Both the position numbers and the translations under genes were made by a program. A stretch of 64,000 nucleotides of DNA from Penelope pileata (taxonomy: Eukaryota; Chordata; Aves; Galliformes; Cracidae). Position 1 is the stretch's first letter. Each line of letters starts with the position of its first letter. A model generated the notes under the pieces. It made no database searches and was not told where the DNA came from. It worked only from the letters and a program-made list of their open reading frames with translations. Positions 1-14,631 of the stretch are shown here, piece after piece. Where the stretch lies: NCBI GenBank assembly GCA_013396635.1, contig WBMW01005542.1, positions 2,477,527 to 2,541,526 on the forward strand, given 5' to 3'.

Positions 1-3000
1 GGAGGGCTCTTACGTATAGACAGTAAACATAACAGTATAAATAAATAAATAAAAATTTGAAATGTTGCAACTGCTGCTTTCCTTTCCAAGTTGCATGGAA
101 GAAGCAGGAGGAATTCTGGAGGGAGAAACTGCGTCTGTTCTGTGCAGATTCTCCTATACCCTTCAGCAACCATATCTGATTGCCCTTCAGAAGAGTTTAA
201 GTATTTCATATGTTGACTTGTATGTTGTGTTCATGAGCGGACAAATTAGCATATGTAATGAAGTGTCTTGCCTTGGTAGAAACTTCTGGAGTTTCTGATT
301 TTGATTTTCAGAGGAAAAGGTGAAAGATGGGCACTTTGCGTTGCACATAGATTTCTGAGGTTGGTGTTGGTCCTTTGTTCTACTCTCGTTTCATTGCTTT
401 GGAATAATCTCTGCTAAAGATCTGTGTACCATGAAGACAAGGTTATAGTTATTTACCCAGTTGAATTAAAGGATTCTGAATGATAGATAATTATTTTGCA
501 ATAGACGTATTGCATACAATCTCTTGGGAACGCAACAACATTTTGTAATTAGAATGCAAAGAGATAGTAGGCCGAATTGAAATTTACTTTAATAATTCTG
601 TTGTGATCATTGGAGGCATTAATGTGTTAGGAATTTATTTCAAACTGTTAGGGAAAGCATTGCTGAAGTATTTCTGTGTGTTTTTATTGCTATCTTAATG
701 ATGTTTAGAGTACCTACCTAAATTTCTGGTATACATGCCGTACACCACTTGAACATTTTAGGAGATTTGATTTTCTGGAAAATTTACCATCAGTATTTTC
801 TATGGTTTCCTTTTTGTGTTCATTACCTAGAAGATTTGATATTTTGCCTAAACTAAACTTGCTAGAAGCAGGAGTCTTTGAAATGTTAGTATCTCATTTT
901 TGCTAACTTAAGTATTGTATTTTCAGGTGAAAACCTGAAACTTTTCGAAAAGGGACAGACAGAGTCATTCAGAGTCACAGAGAGTGTTTGACATCTCTGC
1001 ATTTGAACCATGAAAGGCTTTAAGTTATGCTGTTTTCTAAGGAGAGCAGTTCTCTTTGACTTGACTCTTTGTCAAAGAAAAAATTATGCAAAAAGTCAAT
1101 GCTACAGGTGATCTGATGCGTATGTTGCAGCACATGCTGCTGTCTGCAGAGCTGCCTGCTTCTTCTTGTCTGTCATCCCTGGAAACTCACAGTTCTGAAA
1201 GTGATCCCTGTGACTGCTGGCAGGTGGCTGCAGAGCAAACTGCAGTATTATGCAGGGCAAGGTGCTCCAGTGGCATGTTTGTAGTGAGGGAAATGCTCCT
1301 AAGTACATGACCAAGTGCCACTCCAAGCCTGCTGAAGTTACTGGGGGTTTTGTCATTGGCTTCGCAGAGGTCAGTACCCCCTAACTCTAAAATCAGAGAA
1401 TGAACCATAAAATTCTCAGACTTTTTTAATGGGCGTCTTTCCTACAAAGTGTAGCATGAAAATATTTCATCTTTTAATAGAAGCTTGAGTCTCACTCATA
1501 CCTTATCATCTATCAGAAATTGTGACAATCTTCAGTTTTACAGCAACTTTCTCCCATATAATGATGAAAACTTACAACTATTTATAACTCTCTGTGTTCT
1601 GAATCTTCCCTGTCCTCATTCAGAAAGGGTCTGAGCTGTAGGATCATGCTCATGGCTGTGGTTACTGTGCATTGATGCTGGCACATCTCTGTACCCTAAC
1701 AGCTGTTCTCCTTTTCTCTCCAGAATCTATTCATGCTGTTGGCTTCATTAAATAATCTTGATCCTAAGTGTAATTCAAAATTACACTATACTGTATTTAT
1801 GTATTATTAAATACTTCAGGGATGTCATCTGTTTTTTTTTTTTCTTTTTCAGCTGTAACATCCACTTAGGTGTTGTTTCCAGTGTGTCCTCTTGACTTTC
1901 TGATAGTACTAGTTGCCAGCCTAACAAACATGGGTGTTGATTTAAGCACACTGAACAGCAGTGGGATGGCTGTCGTTTCACCTTAAGTTCTGGGACATGG
2001 CCATTGGCTTGCCTTACTGGGATCCAAACTGCTCTGAGTCAAATTCCGAAATACAAGGGTTGTTGTTTCTTAAAGTGTAAATCAATAACAGAAAGCTGAA
2101 AATGCACTGTCAGATTAACTGATGTCCCCTATTACTGGAACAAATTAACCATTAGTCAAGGGCAGTGTTTTGCCATTACAGACTGCAGTATTTTGCCTGT
2201 AAAGTGGTGGTTTTTCTCAGGGGAATTGAAAAGAAAACCAGTAAATGAGGCTCTGGAGAAGTAATAACACTCAATTTTAAATAGCCCCAAATTACTGAAG
2301 GCTTTTAGGGCAGCTGTTCCCTCCCTTATCTTTTCAGGTATCTGCTTTAGCTGGCTAAGAGGAATTGCCATTAGTGACTCAGTAGATTAGTCATGAGATG
2401 TCGGAGCACAACTTAACATTCGGTAAAAATTACAGGGATTTTGGCTGAATAGGGAGCTTCCTGAGTGACTGGGATTCCCAGCATCGAGTGCAGATGGTAC
2501 ATGTTTCTTACCTCTAGGAGTACCTGTAATCATTTGCTCTGTGTATAGCAAAGTATTATTTCTTAATTGAAAGAATTTTACTGTAATTTCATGTCTTCAA
2601 ATGCTTGACTTAGAGATGAGAAATGCTTAGATTTTGATTTTGCTTGACAGATAAAAACGATTGTCTTGTAGCTACAACAGAAATTAAAGAAATTAAAATC
2701 CAAAAGTTAAAAATAGAATAAGTATTGGCAAGGATCATGCCCATTTGCATATTCATTGAAAACAGCGAGCTGTAAAAAGCCAATTTTCCCTTGCAATGTT
2801 TATTATAATGTTTCATTTAAATGTTTTGTCAAAGAGCTAAACTTGATAAGGTAAAGAGAAGTGACCTGTTCTGTGACTAAGTCATAGGATAAAAGTCTGT
2901 GGTGAAGTTCAGAAAATTAGGCAGCAGGTTACATCACCAAGATTTAATTTTCTAGTGTGTGCTAAGAGAAGTGGCAAGTATCAGGAGGCAGCAAATGGAA

Positions 3001-6000
3001 TTAGTCTCTGAAAAAAGAAGTGTGTACTGCATTTAAAATGCTTGTTTAAATGATGCATCCAGTATGGGCAATAAAGAAACAGCTGAGCCTACAGTTATTT
3101 TATAAAATCATTCTGTTTTGTTCTCTTCTTCTTTGGAATTAGCCAAGGGAGCACTGTACAGACTCGATCTGCTCTGGTTAGTGCCTGTTATCCCTGCCAT
3201 AAAATGCAAAGGACAAAGGATGCGTATTCCACATATTTCCCGGTGTATATTTCTTTACGTGTAAGTAGAAATACTGGTGAACAAAAACACAATCGAGTAC
3301 AGTGAACTCAACCCAAACTCCTGTATTGTTTAAAACTGCAATACCTTAATTTCGAACTTGACAGTGGATAGATATAAAATGAATCCTATCTTCCAGTGTA
3401 AAAAATAGGGAAAAAACTTTCTCAAGGACACATGGTACTTAAGTAGTTGTGACCTGTTTCTTTTTTGCCCCCCATGAGTCCAGCTTCTCTCCCCAGAGCA
3501 TTTTGTCTTCGTGTCACTCCCGCACATTCTAAGAACTGAACATCGTTTTTCCAGAGCAAGAATATGGTGTAATGTATTGTGGGTGGTTTGTTTTCTGTTT
3601 CATATTAAAAACACATGTGAACATTTAAATAAGAAAGAAAACAATTGAAGACTGCAGTAACACTACTACAGTTTATGAAGTTTTGCTGTTCAGACTTGGT
3701 AAACAAAGGTGGTTTGCATTCTGAAATGCTCTTCCTGTTGTGCCTGCCATATTTAACAGCACTGATCCCTTCTACAATACCGTATGCTTTTCTTGGCCAG
3801 CTTCTCTCCCACTACATTGGGAGGGTCAGTGAATCATGATTTCAAGTTGGGACTCATGACCCTTAAAACTACTTTTAACACAAGGCTTAGACAACTCATG
3901 TGTCCTAATTCTTTACATTTACCTTTTAAGCATTGAAGGTATTTTCATTGTATAATAATAGTGATTTCCAATTCAGTGGCACTGTTAGCTATTTTCAACT
4001 TCATTTCCAGTAGTTAGATGTGTGGATAGGTAGATTGACAGTTTTAAGCTATTAGAACATTTACAGATGCTTCTTCATTTGTGAGGATTTTGTATTAATT
4101 CTATTAACTTATGTTTCTAAGTTAGAAGTGAGTATGTCTGCTACATTAGAACAACGATATCCTGGGGCACACTTAAAGGAGTGGGGCCAGCAGGTCAGGG
4201 GAGATGATCGTCCCCCTCTACTCTGCCTTGGTGAGGCGTCACCTGGAGTGCTGTGTCCAGTTCTGAGCTCCTCAGTTCAAGAAAGAGAGAACTGCTGGAG
4301 AGAGCCCAGCGGAGGGCCACAGAGATGGTCTGGGACCTGGAACACTGCCCCTGTGAGGAAAGGCTGAGAGACCTGGGGCTGTTCAGCCTAGAGAAGAGAA
4401 GGCTGAGAGGGGGTCTGATCAATGCTTATAAACATCTAAGGGCAGGGATCAAGTGAATGGGGCCAGGCTCTTTTTGGTGGTGTCCAGTGACAGAACAGGG
4501 GGCAGATAGTACAAACTGGAACACAGGAAGTTCTGTACGAACATGAGGAAAAAATTCTTTACTGTGAGCGTGACAGAGCACTGGAACAGGCTGCCCAGAG
4601 AGGTTGTGGTGTCTCTTTCTCTAGAGATGCTCAACACCTGTGTGGACGTTTTCTTGTGCAACCAACTGTAGGGAACTTGCGTTAACAGGGGGTTGGACTG
4701 GATGATCTCCAGAGGTCCTTTCTAACCCCCACAATTCTGTGATTCTGTGATACTTAACTCAAAAAAGGAAAGTCCAGGGAAACTAGAGTATAAAACACAA
4801 CTCTTGGCAAATTCTTAAAGAACTTCTGAAAACTTGCAGGGCTAGACTTTCATATTTATGCAACATCACATTCACAGCCACATGTAGTTCGTATTTGATT
4901 TTTTATCCAAAAAAACGTAAGGGAATTTTTTACTGAATTGTAGGCTTGTATAACCTACTAATGACATGGGTCTGTTACTCACCAGTATCACGTTTCTCTT
5001 ACAGTGATTTTCTTGAAAAACCCACGGCAGCCATAAAATTCTTGTATCAGATCTGGGCATAGGAGTAAAATATACAGTCCCCTACATGTATGAGTAAATT
5101 CTCCCAGTTGCGTTCAAGACAGTCTGAAGTATAGCTTTCTTCAGCGTGACCTGGCCTCTTCTACTTTGCAAAAAATGTTATGTAGCTCTCAAACAGAGGG
5201 AAACTTTCCTTTGTGTAAAGTCTGTAAGTGCTTTATTTCAATTAGACCTTTGTGATTGAGTGTTCTGAGCGTATAAGAGGCAAATAAATGGTTCTTGGGT
5301 GCTAAGTTTTATTCTTCCAGCTAGAAAGACTATTCCATGTGTAGAAAAAGTGAATGTTATTATGTCGTTTATACATGAAATCATAACATTTCATGTTTCC
5401 TGTAAGGACTTACCTCACAAAACTAACTTCCCTTAAAGTAGACATTATTCCTTCAGGTCAGACAGAACCTTGGCATTTCATTCCTCTAACTGAAGTCAGA
5501 GTTGACTACATGTTGTATTGAAAATAATATGATTCTGAAGAGGCAACAGCAGTTTTTGTCAAGTGGGCTATCTTTCACAGTCTGAGGAAGCTTTACATGC
5601 ATCCAATTTCAAAGCTGACTGGACTGCGTGCCCTCCCCTCTGCACCAGAATTTCTGGAGCTGCAGATCTGAGAAGGAAGTGCTTGCTGCAAGTGAAAACC
5701 GAGATACGATGGGAATGGCTTGCTTAGCTGGTATTTCATGAATTCCTAAGTATTTGGAGACAGCAGGCCAGCCATGTTGTGGCTTCTACCAAGTTTTGTT
5801 ACCTCAGAACTGAACTTCAATTGTTTTGATGTTTTCCTACAGAAATATTTGACCGCTTTTATGCTGATGTATATACAATCACAGGAAGCATTTCTCTGTG
5901 TCTTAAACAAATTTGCAGTTATGCTGTCACAGTTACTCATAGAATCTGATATATGCTGCCACTTATAACAGAAATCACAAACCAATATATTCTTTCCTTA

Positions 6001-6009
6001 CATGTTTAG
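1..6009 (+). other. CPQ: CPQ intron, 3' part (upstream exons outside the window)
   Basis: Non-coding intronic sequence leading to the acceptor at 6008-6009. It is AT-rich with a T-run at 1832-1850. The only recognised element is the CR1 copy at about 4157-4751. Small open frames here (for example 62-298, 1086-1310, 2156-2371) have no family resemblance, splice context or codon bias and are treated as chance. Confidence 0.85.
4157..4751 (+). mobile_element. CR1 non-LTR retrotransposon, 5'-truncated
   Basis: Contains the C-terminal end of CR1 ORF2 in degenerate form. The (+) frame around 4253-4456 gives CEERLRDLGLFSLEKRRLRG, a hallmark CR1 segment, followed by the 3' UTR-like part (tggactggatgatctccaga) and the octamer tail attctgtgattctgtgat ending at 4751. 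About 0.6 kb, 5'-truncated as usual for CR1. It is frameshifted and inactive, and lies inside the CPQ intron in sense orientation. The left boundary is approximate. Confidence 0.9.
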
Positions 6010-6211
6010 GAAAATATCTCTAACTTCGATATCGTCATGGAGTCTGATGAGGGCACCTTCAAGCCGTCTGGGCTGGCCTTTACTGGTAATGCCAAAGCTC
6101 GTGACATCATGAAAGAGATCATGGCTCTGCTGCTGCCTATCAACGTTACGGAGGTTTATGACACTGCAGATGGAACAGACATCAATTTCTGGATGAGGAA
6201 CGGGGTGCCCG
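6010..6211 (+). CDS. CPQ: CPQ (carboxypeptidase Q) penultimate coding exon
   Basis: This exon encodes part of the C-terminal catalytic half of carboxypeptidase Q, a secreted/lysosomal M28-family zinc dipeptidase that cleaves circulating dipeptides. It reads open from 6010 in phase 0 (ENISNFDIVMESDEGTF...) to NFWMRNGVPG and ends after the first base of a Gly codon. The acceptor is a pyrimidine-rich stretch ending catgtttag before 6010, and the donor is g|gtgaga after 6211. The Asp in MESDEGTF matches the family's conserved SD(a/e)GTF zinc-ligand segment, and GTDINFW is also typical of CPQ. Two N-glycosylation sequons (NIS near the exon start, NVT at about residue 48) fit a secretory protein. 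The exon is 202 bp and gives 67 complete codons. It joins in frame to the exon at 36377. Identification comes from recognising the protein family and is very secure. An internal ATG at 6037 is not a start codon. Confidence 0.95.
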
Positions 6212-9180
6212 GTGAGAGTACTTTGCAAATAAAACTCTTTCTGTATACTGTGGTTCGTTGGGAGAGAGTTTCTGCTGGGCTCTGGCAGCCTGGCGTTTTT
6301 AAGATAGTAAGAAACACTTCCCCTTGAGGGGTAATATTTACCATAGATAAAATGCAGAAATGTTAAAAGGTAGCCAGCAAAAATAGGGCATAATTTGTAT
6401 TTGAGCTTCAATTTAATAATGGTATAGATTGTACATAGCATAACATGCCCAAAATCTTCTTTTAGGCTTTAAGGATTTATAATAATTAATCCCAGGCTGG
6501 TGGTTTATAAATAGTAAACAAAGGCAGAGGAGAATTCTGCAGTGCAGAATAATTTTTTTGTTATTAATATTTTGACTTTGAAATACAGGGCTTTTTTTCT
6601 ACCATTTTATATTTATATGAGAAGCCATGTTTTCAAGACTTGATGTTTTAAAGCTTATGGGACATTAAGGAGCACTACAGAGGTAAAATTCTACAAAGTT
6701 CCATTTGGTTTAGGGATTTATCTGGAGTATTATATCTGTATCCCAATGAGGAGCAGCTTGTTGGTAAAGAGGTTTGCAAGCTGGCAGAGACATTCCTCCT
6801 GGCCAGGAGCCCCCACACTGCACGAGGTTTTGCAGAGGACAAGAGTCCCAGTTAGAGGCCAGCCTGGGTTACGTCTTAGTGAATTTCCATGGCAGTTTCC
6901 ACACCAGAATAATATTGCAAAGAACAAAGTTTCCTAACACTGATACTTAAAAAATTATGGTCAGGTTTAAAATTTTAACATTCTTTTTCTTCGGTGCTTT
7001 ATGACTGAGGTAGGATGGTGCATTTCTCATGCTCGTTTTACCAGTAGTTACTATGTGCTTGGAATCACCTAGCAGTTGATTAACTGCCTTGAATCTTACT
7101 TGGTCTTGCAGAAGATGCAGTGAGTCGTGGATTATATTCTTTTTATTTATGGGCAGAACTCTCTGCTTCTCACCCGTGTGGGTTGTACCAAGATACCATA
7201 ATGCTGACTACCTCAATAAAAGTATTGAAATCTAATTTTCAGAGCAGAATGTCTGTTCTGGACAAGAGGTATGAAAGAACATATCGTTAAACAGCCAGAG
7301 ATTCATCTTCAGCTGGCGTGCTGTTTTCCGGGTGAGGTGCAAGCTGTTCAGGGTGATGACATACAGCTGTGACAGCGATGTACACTCATGTCCCTGGGCT
7401 CTGCTTGTGCATCTCACATGAGCATGAAGGCCTGGTGCTGGGTTGAGAGACTGCAAGCGCTGCTGAGAGACTGTAGCTGTGATGTGCATTGTCCTCCATA
7501 GCCTATAAGCGTCCCTGCTTACAGGTCCAGAATTTCAGACCAATGTGTCTACGTTGTAGCTGGAATATGAGAACTCATCACTCAGCGGGTGCTTAGAAAA
7601 TGCAAGTGTATCAGAACAATTTCCTAGGTAAGACTCTGGGGGCAGCATGCTAGGGATATTACAGACAGTAATTGGGAGCTTCCAGTCAGAGGGTGGGAGA
7701 CCACGTAAGAAGATACTAAGTAATGGAGTTCAGCTGTGTTTGATAGGACCTCACTCTCAGGAACAGGACCCAGGAAAAGAGGGAGCCCAGATCTCTCAGC
7801 GTGGGGCTCAGTGGTCAAATGAGACTCTGGTGTCTTCAGAAAGCATAAGCTATTAAAAACACCGTAACCTGTAAGCTCACTTTACCCCTTAGTATAAAAA
7901 ACAAATACGCCACCGCTGAGCCCCCTGTTTTAAAATAAATCTGATTTGCTTTCCTATTAAAAATTTGGCACATAAATTAGTCGTTTTTCTTTTTTTTTTA
8001 CTGTCTGAAGCTTTGATTCATTTAACTTCCTGTTAAGCAAATAATGAAGTGTTCTTCCAACATAAGGAACAGTGATTCTTTTTTCCCCATTGAGCCCTGA
8101 TGGGAAGGATTTAACGCCACTAAAAATGCTTCTGCTGTTTTGGATTGTATTTCATATTGTACCAGACAGAAGTCTACGACGTCTTGTAATCTTCATGCCT
8201 TGTCTGCAGTATTCTCACTGCTCGAATGAATCCTTATGGTATATTATAACATTGGAACAAATTGAACACCCTGTAACAGCTTTTATAATTTCGTCCAATT
8301 TAAATATGCAGTCAAGTGTTGACACTCCATCAATTTTATTTAAATATTTTCTTGAAAGTACACTTGGTGGCTTTCTTTCTGTAACAGTTAGAGAAAATAT
8401 GTTGTGCTTCTTGAACAATAAGAATGGTTTCTGACGTCAATCCTCTGCCGTTTTTCTCCTTTTCTGTTTCAAATAGATTCTGAGATTCTCCTTTTTAGAT
8501 ACAGTTAAAATTCTGCTCCTTCTGCTCCATTTGGTCTGAAAGATCCACAGAGTGCAAGAGTGTGTGTGCTTTTCAGAGCTGTTTGTAGTTGCTTCTGAGA
8601 CAGGCACAGTGACTCCAGCTCCTCAAACTCTGCGATTTCCAACATTTTTATTTTTATGGGACATAAAATGAAATGCCCTTTGTAATTTTACTTAAATTTT
8701 TGCAAGAAAAAAGTGTGGACTACTCTGAGGGTTTAGGATGAGAGAGGCCAAATGAGTTCAGGGTGCTTTGCAGACTGTAGAGTGAAGCTTAACAAATACC
8801 CCTAAAGGACAAGGAAGGTGATCTGCACTGAACACAGCAGTTTAATACTTGGAGTCTGTGAGGTATTAGATATATTTCCATCAGTGGCCTTTATGTTTGA
8901 TTATTTTGAGAACAGCTCAGCCCAGCAATGAGGAATGTCTGGAGCTGTGTTTTTCTAGTGATAGCCAGTTTTCAGCTACTGAAAATATTTATATAGCATT
9001 TGTTTTGCTTTCTCATGAAGCATAAATCAAATTAAACTTTTTTTGTGGTATTGTATTTTATGTTGTAGTTCAACATTTTGAGGTGACCATTGATCCTTAA
9101 ACTGCTTCTTTATTAATTATGCAATTAACTTTCTCAGTTTTCTTTTTAAGGGTTCAATTATGTATTTATTTTTAGTTAGG

Positions 9181-9196
9181 CATATATATATATATT
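9181..9196. repeat. (AT)n microsatellite
   Basis: Short uninterrupted AT dinucleotide run catatatatatatatt. Confidence 0.9.
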
Positions 9197-9288
9197 TAAA
9201 CTGTTGCACATTAAACTATTCTTCTCCAACTCTATGATGTGATCAAGTTTGGTCAGAATTTCCAAATATAGGTGAGTAGACAGGTTGG

Positions 9289-9340
9289 GTTTTGTTTGTT
9301 TGTTTGTTTGGTTGGTTGTTTGGTTGGTTTTTTGTTTGGC
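9289..9340 (+). repeat. (GTTT)n/(GGTT)n simple repeat
   Basis: Tetranucleotide run of gttt units passing into ggtt units. The open frames on both strands here (such as 9176-9448) are artefacts of it. Confidence 0.9.
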
Positions 9341-12300
9341 TTCTTTGCACGCTTGTTCAGTGTCTGAAAGCGACAAAAAACCACTGAACAAGCCCAGATG
9401 GACCGGCATTCCAGTGTTTTTGTTCAGAAAGCAAGGTATGATGATCACAAGGCTGCTTCTGAAGTGATTTAGACCAGTTCCTCAGGTAATAGCATCGGGG
9501 CTGGGTCAGCCATCCCTGCAAGCTTTTGGAAATTGAGAAAGGGTGATGAGGTGATACCTATTTGTGTTATGGTATACAGAGAAACTTAGTTCAGCTTTAG
9601 ACACCAGGGGAGAAGAAAACTCTCTGGTGCTCTGCCATTTCTGCAAAGGGAAAGCTGTTGTGACACAGTTTCCCAGAGAGCTGGTTCGAGTTGGCTCCTT
9701 TCTGCTGTAGGGGAGGTTATCCGTTGCTACGGCGCTTCTGATGGGAACACTTGTCCATGAGGAGCTGAGCTGTATTTGAGGCCAAGCTGACCCAGGACAT
9801 CAAACAACTCTCAGTAGGCATGTGGCAACTCTTCCATTTAAAATTCAACCAGAGACCTAAAGGTGAAACTCCTTTTTACAGTGTCACTCTGAACCTTGCT
9901 GGTTGTTCATGTCTCTGTCTCCACAGTGACGGTGCCTTGCTTTTTTGTTACATTACATAAGAGGAGGAATTATTCTTCCTGAAATGAATAAACCAGTAGT
10001 TCATCTAACTTTAATGTTTCTTCAAAAATAAAAAATTCATTGCTAACCCAATCTATTACTCATTTTCCCAGAGCTGGAAAACAAATACTATCATCTATCA
10101 TTTCCCTCATTTTTATATTTTAATAGAACTTCTTTATTGCTTTCATCTCCAATGAGATATATTTTGGATATTGGACACTGGACTTTTACGTGCACTATTT
10201 CCTTTCCTAGCACGTAAGAGGTCAAATCCTTGAGTTCTGCACCTTTTCTGGACCACACCGTCTCTCCCATCCCCATAGGTCCTTCAGAGCACCAAGCACC
10301 AGCTCATGCCTGCCTGCATGCTTGAGCCAAGCCTGATCTTCTGCTTGGTGTCTGCCAGAGGAGTGCCTGAGAAAGCAGTGTAATGGGAGAACTCCTCTAC
10401 TTGGGCCTGCTGGCTGAATGTAGAGAGTTGGGTAGGCTCTCTATTCCCCAGACTATAAGTGGGTAGACTCCATTAACTCTTGGCTGTGTCACTGTTTGGA
10501 AATAATTTTCCAGTGGGATGTTTGAAGTCTTGGTCCCTCAGCATGCTTTTTTCATGGACTTGGGCAATCTTTGGATCCCATTTCTAAGCTTCTTTTTTAT
10601 AGACAGAAGAATAGAAACTGTAAGGAATAAAAAAAAAAGAGGAAAACCAGATTCTCATAGGCTAGGGCTTCATAGAGCAATGCTGAAGAGCCTTTGTCTT
10701 GATTGTGCACAGGTAGTGAACATTTCCCTTTACAAAGATTGTCCTGTAAGATGAAGGAAAAAATGGTTTCCTTAAAAAATGGAGACATTAACTATAACTT
10801 CCTCACTTTAATATTTATGTGATTTGTAATCTGAGATGTTCAGTGCAGTGTATCACCTGGAGATCCCCAGCAATTTCATCAAGTGAGTCACCAAAGTGAA
10901 ATGGCTCCTTCTGCTCATTGAGCAAAAAGTTGAACAAAAAGCCTAAACCTAAAACTCACAAAATTAGCTTGACACATCGTATCCAAGTACTTAGACAGTT
11001 TTAGTTACTCCACAGGTGCTGCATTTCTGCACTTGCTCAGTTCCCACGTGCTGAAACACACCACCAGGAGCCAGCCACCACGTGCCTGGTTTGCTTCTGT
11101 GTGGAAGTGAGGGGTAAAGGATGTCAGGTATGCACCTGTCTTGCCTTAGTCTTGATCTCAGTAAGTATGAGATAGGTATATCAGCACTGCTGTATGATAA
11201 TTAGCAAAATTATATTGTTTTTTCCAGGTCACTTGTTTCCTTTTAAATATTCCATCATTTAATAGGGAAATATAGTGGATGAGTGTGTCCCTCTGCAGAA
11301 GTCAAATTTTCAGCAACTTGGGAGGTATTAAATTAAACCAGTATGCTAAGAGAACAATTTTAATTGCTTAGCACTTAAAGAACCTACTATAATGGCTACA
11401 GCTATCTGAACCATTTAAAATCTTGATTGATGTTTGAACTGTGTGTATTAATTTGTAAAATAATTCATCTGTTCGCTAATTTATCGTTGTTCCATAAAAA
11501 TAGGCTTTTGAAATTAGAAATTACTCTGGAGTAATTAAGTGAATTTAATATGCTGCAAATTTTTATGAAGGTGGATACCTTAAAATGCTCATAGTTTAGC
11601 ATAATATCTCAGTTACATTAGCCTCTCCTATGACCTTTTCTGCTTTTAGTAACGTTAATAAAGTCTTCAAGGCTAATCATTTAATGAAAGGAGTAGTCTG
11701 TAGATTATGATATGCTTTCTTATTAGTTGTGCTTTTTGACTAGCAGACAAGCTTGATCATACTTCGCAAACAGTTCTTTCCACCTTTGTTCTTTGTGGAC
11801 TTGGGTCTTGTTTTGGCATATTGGCGTATTAAACTACTTCTCATTATTAGCACAAAGCAGCAGAATTGCAAGTTTGTTTGTTTGATGTAGAGTAGTCCCA
11901 AGGTATGCAAAATGTTCAGCTGGGTTAATACTGCTGGAGAGGGGATGGAGGACAGTGCTCGAATGCAAATTTTACTGGTGGTTTTAACAGGGCTCCTATA
12001 ATCTGTTTCTCATTACAGCATGTGCATTTCTAATATGAGGGCACAGGATGGTTCTGTTGGATCAAAATAATGTGTCATTTTGGGGGCAGAATATTTCGTG
12101 ATTTTGGCAGATACTTGAAAACTGCTCATTCGCACTTCTTTTGCTGCAAATGAGGACTACTTCTATGTTAGCTTTCTGAAGTCTACCTTAACTATGAGCT
12201 TCTCCCATTTAGTACTAAGTTTTAAGAGTAATTTATGTGAGACGGATAGAAATACTCTGAAGAGAAAGGTCAGGACAAGCAAGGGTGAATGCTGCTATTA

Positions 12301-14631
12301 GTAGCAGGTGGTATTAAGTGGTTTTACTACATGCAATATTAATGACATTTTAGTGAGTGCAAGATCACAAAAGAACTGCAGGAAGACCTGAAAGTCTAGA
12401 AATTGTACCTTGCATTGAGAAGCCGGAGACGTTAGAATCTCTTTCAGCTAATGCAAAGGTATGCCAGTTCATGCAAAGTGATGACTCAACCACAGCATAC
12501 ATACTAGGCTGGGAAGAGATTTTTCTAACGACAGCAGCTTTTTCTCTTGTTTTAAAAGATAGCTCATTAGCAATTCAGTCTATAAGAGTCCCTAGAAAAT
12601 TCAAAGTAGATGAAGGCAAACACCTTCTTGCAGTATGGATAGTTAGCTGCAGAAGCAACTTGCATTCTTGGTGAATTCTACATCGTTTTGAATGTGTAAA
12701 ACAAGACTTGAATGTCCTTCAAAAAGTAGAGGGTAATTCAAGCAGGAGGAATGGATTTGATGCAGTAGTTACAAGGTGAGGTTCTGTGCCATGTGTTATT
12801 CAGAAGATCTGATTAGATGGTAATGTGTCTCGCTGGCCTTAAAAAATCTATGAATCTGCCAGTAAATTTTACAAGCATTTTTCATCACCTAATGCCTCCT
12901 TCCCATTTAATTCTCGTCTATTTTAATCACAGTAGATTTTTCAATATCAAAAGCTCTTGTCTTTGGTCTGAACAACATTTGGATAGTCCTAATTATGATT
13001 AAAAATACAGAAATCTTGTTAATTTGCCAGTCCCAGAGGAAATTTGATCTGTGAAATCAAAAATATTTGCAAAGCTTTATCCTAACAAGCCTAACAGCTT
13101 GAATTTTTTGTTTCTAGTTATTATCTTTTTTTCAGTGTCTGTGATGCATTTTATTTGACAATGTTTTCTTGGTTGTCATAAGCAATGAATTGCTGCATAC
13201 TGGCTTGGCAGCTGATACTACATAGCACTTGCATTTATCTTTCAAAAAACTGAGGCACAGCAACTTTAAAATAATTTTAGATGAATGTTACAGTAAATTA
13301 GTTCGAAAGTCTGACATTTAGTTGGCTTCCACAAATCTGTAAGAAGTAAATTTTTCCACTGCATTCAACACTTTACAAATACTAAATAACATCATTAATA
13401 TAGTAATGAAAAGCAAAATTAAAGTGTTTCAAACAAAATCATAAATTCTAATGGTTCTTGCACTTTTTGGCTAGTGGACTTGTTTTTCTTAAGGGCATTT
13501 TGTCACTGTTACATCTGTAAATATCAGGGTGGTTGATTTTATTTCCTATAGATGTGAGCTCTGAAGAGAAGTTCTAAGAGGTAGATTGAGGTAAAAAAAA
13601 ACTATTATTCTATACGTTCCTTCTCAAAGCAGACAAAATTCCTAAATGTTTCAAAAAACCTCAAGAAACTTGTGCCTGACACTCACCTTCTTTAGTAAGA
13701 GAATATGCTCTGTGTCAGGAAAGAAAGTCTGAAAAATATCTGACTGAGAAGCTCCTTTGGATATGGGGTGTGGTTGGTTTTTTTCTGGCCGTGCCTCTGA
13801 GGGGCATGTTAATTCTCTATTGTTTACTGCTTAGGAAAGCTGAATTCTGTTTCTGTGGGTGGGAATATTCTTTTCATATGGAAGCATTTGCCATTTGTTG
13901 ATCCTAAAAAATCAAGTGTCCTACATTAGTACACAGAGCTCAGTGTTAACATGTTAAATATGCAGCTTGGAAGTACAAGTTCCTTTAAGCCTTATTCCTA
14001 GAACTGTCCTCAATTTCACTGAAGCTGAAGAAAATAATGAAGTAAATAGGAAAAAAAAAGTTTGTGTTCTGTAAGGAAGTTGGAGATGGAAATATATTTG
14101 CCAATGGAAAAGTGTGAAAGTTAAATGTGATTCTCTTCATTTTTTTTTTCCTTTCTGGAATTTGATGACAAAAAACTAGATAGGTTCGCAAGCTGGAAAC
14201 GTGGGGAGATTCCTAACCGAATGTGTAACAATTCAGAATGCTTGTTAAGAATAGCAGCAGTTCATTTCATTCCTGGAAAATGAACTGTGATGGCATCTAT
14301 ATTAAAAACTGAATAAAAAATGAACTGTTCAGTAGCTGAGCACTCCAGAAAGACTATTTGTAAGCTACTCCTGATGGGAAGGGCACAGGTTAAAAGGATT
14401 AAGATCTGGCGTACAGTTTTCAAAGTAGTTTCCTGTATGAAGTCATATGATGAGTAATATGATTCTTTAGGGATTGGTACATCCTCAGCTATTCAGAGTT
14501 TTCATTGATGGTTTGGAATCAAGTTTAAAATCACAACTTGTTTAAAAAGCACATGAAACACAGCTGATGTAAACACCATTGGGATGATGAGAACAAGTTG
14601 ATCATCAGGGCATGGCTTTATTTTTAGAGGG

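Noticed and set aside
6037..6327. ATG at 6037 as a gene start
   Set aside because: It is an internal Met of CPQ (the M of MESDEGTF). The frame is open upstream to the acceptor, and sequence after 6211 is intron.
5998..6441. 147-codon minus-strand open frame
   Set aside because: Antisense shadow of the CPQ exon at 6010-6211 and its flank. The coding signal and splice sites are on the + strand.
8072..8434. 120-codon + strand open frame
   Set aside because: No recognised domain, AT-rich hydrophobic composition, overlaps a minus-strand frame, no splice signals. Probably chance.
12357..12674. 105-codon + strand open frame in the CPQ intron
   Set aside because: It starts at GTG directly after an in-frame TGA, has no ATG context or fitting splice acceptor, and resembles no family I know. 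A few frames of this length are expected by chance in 64 kb of AT-rich DNA.
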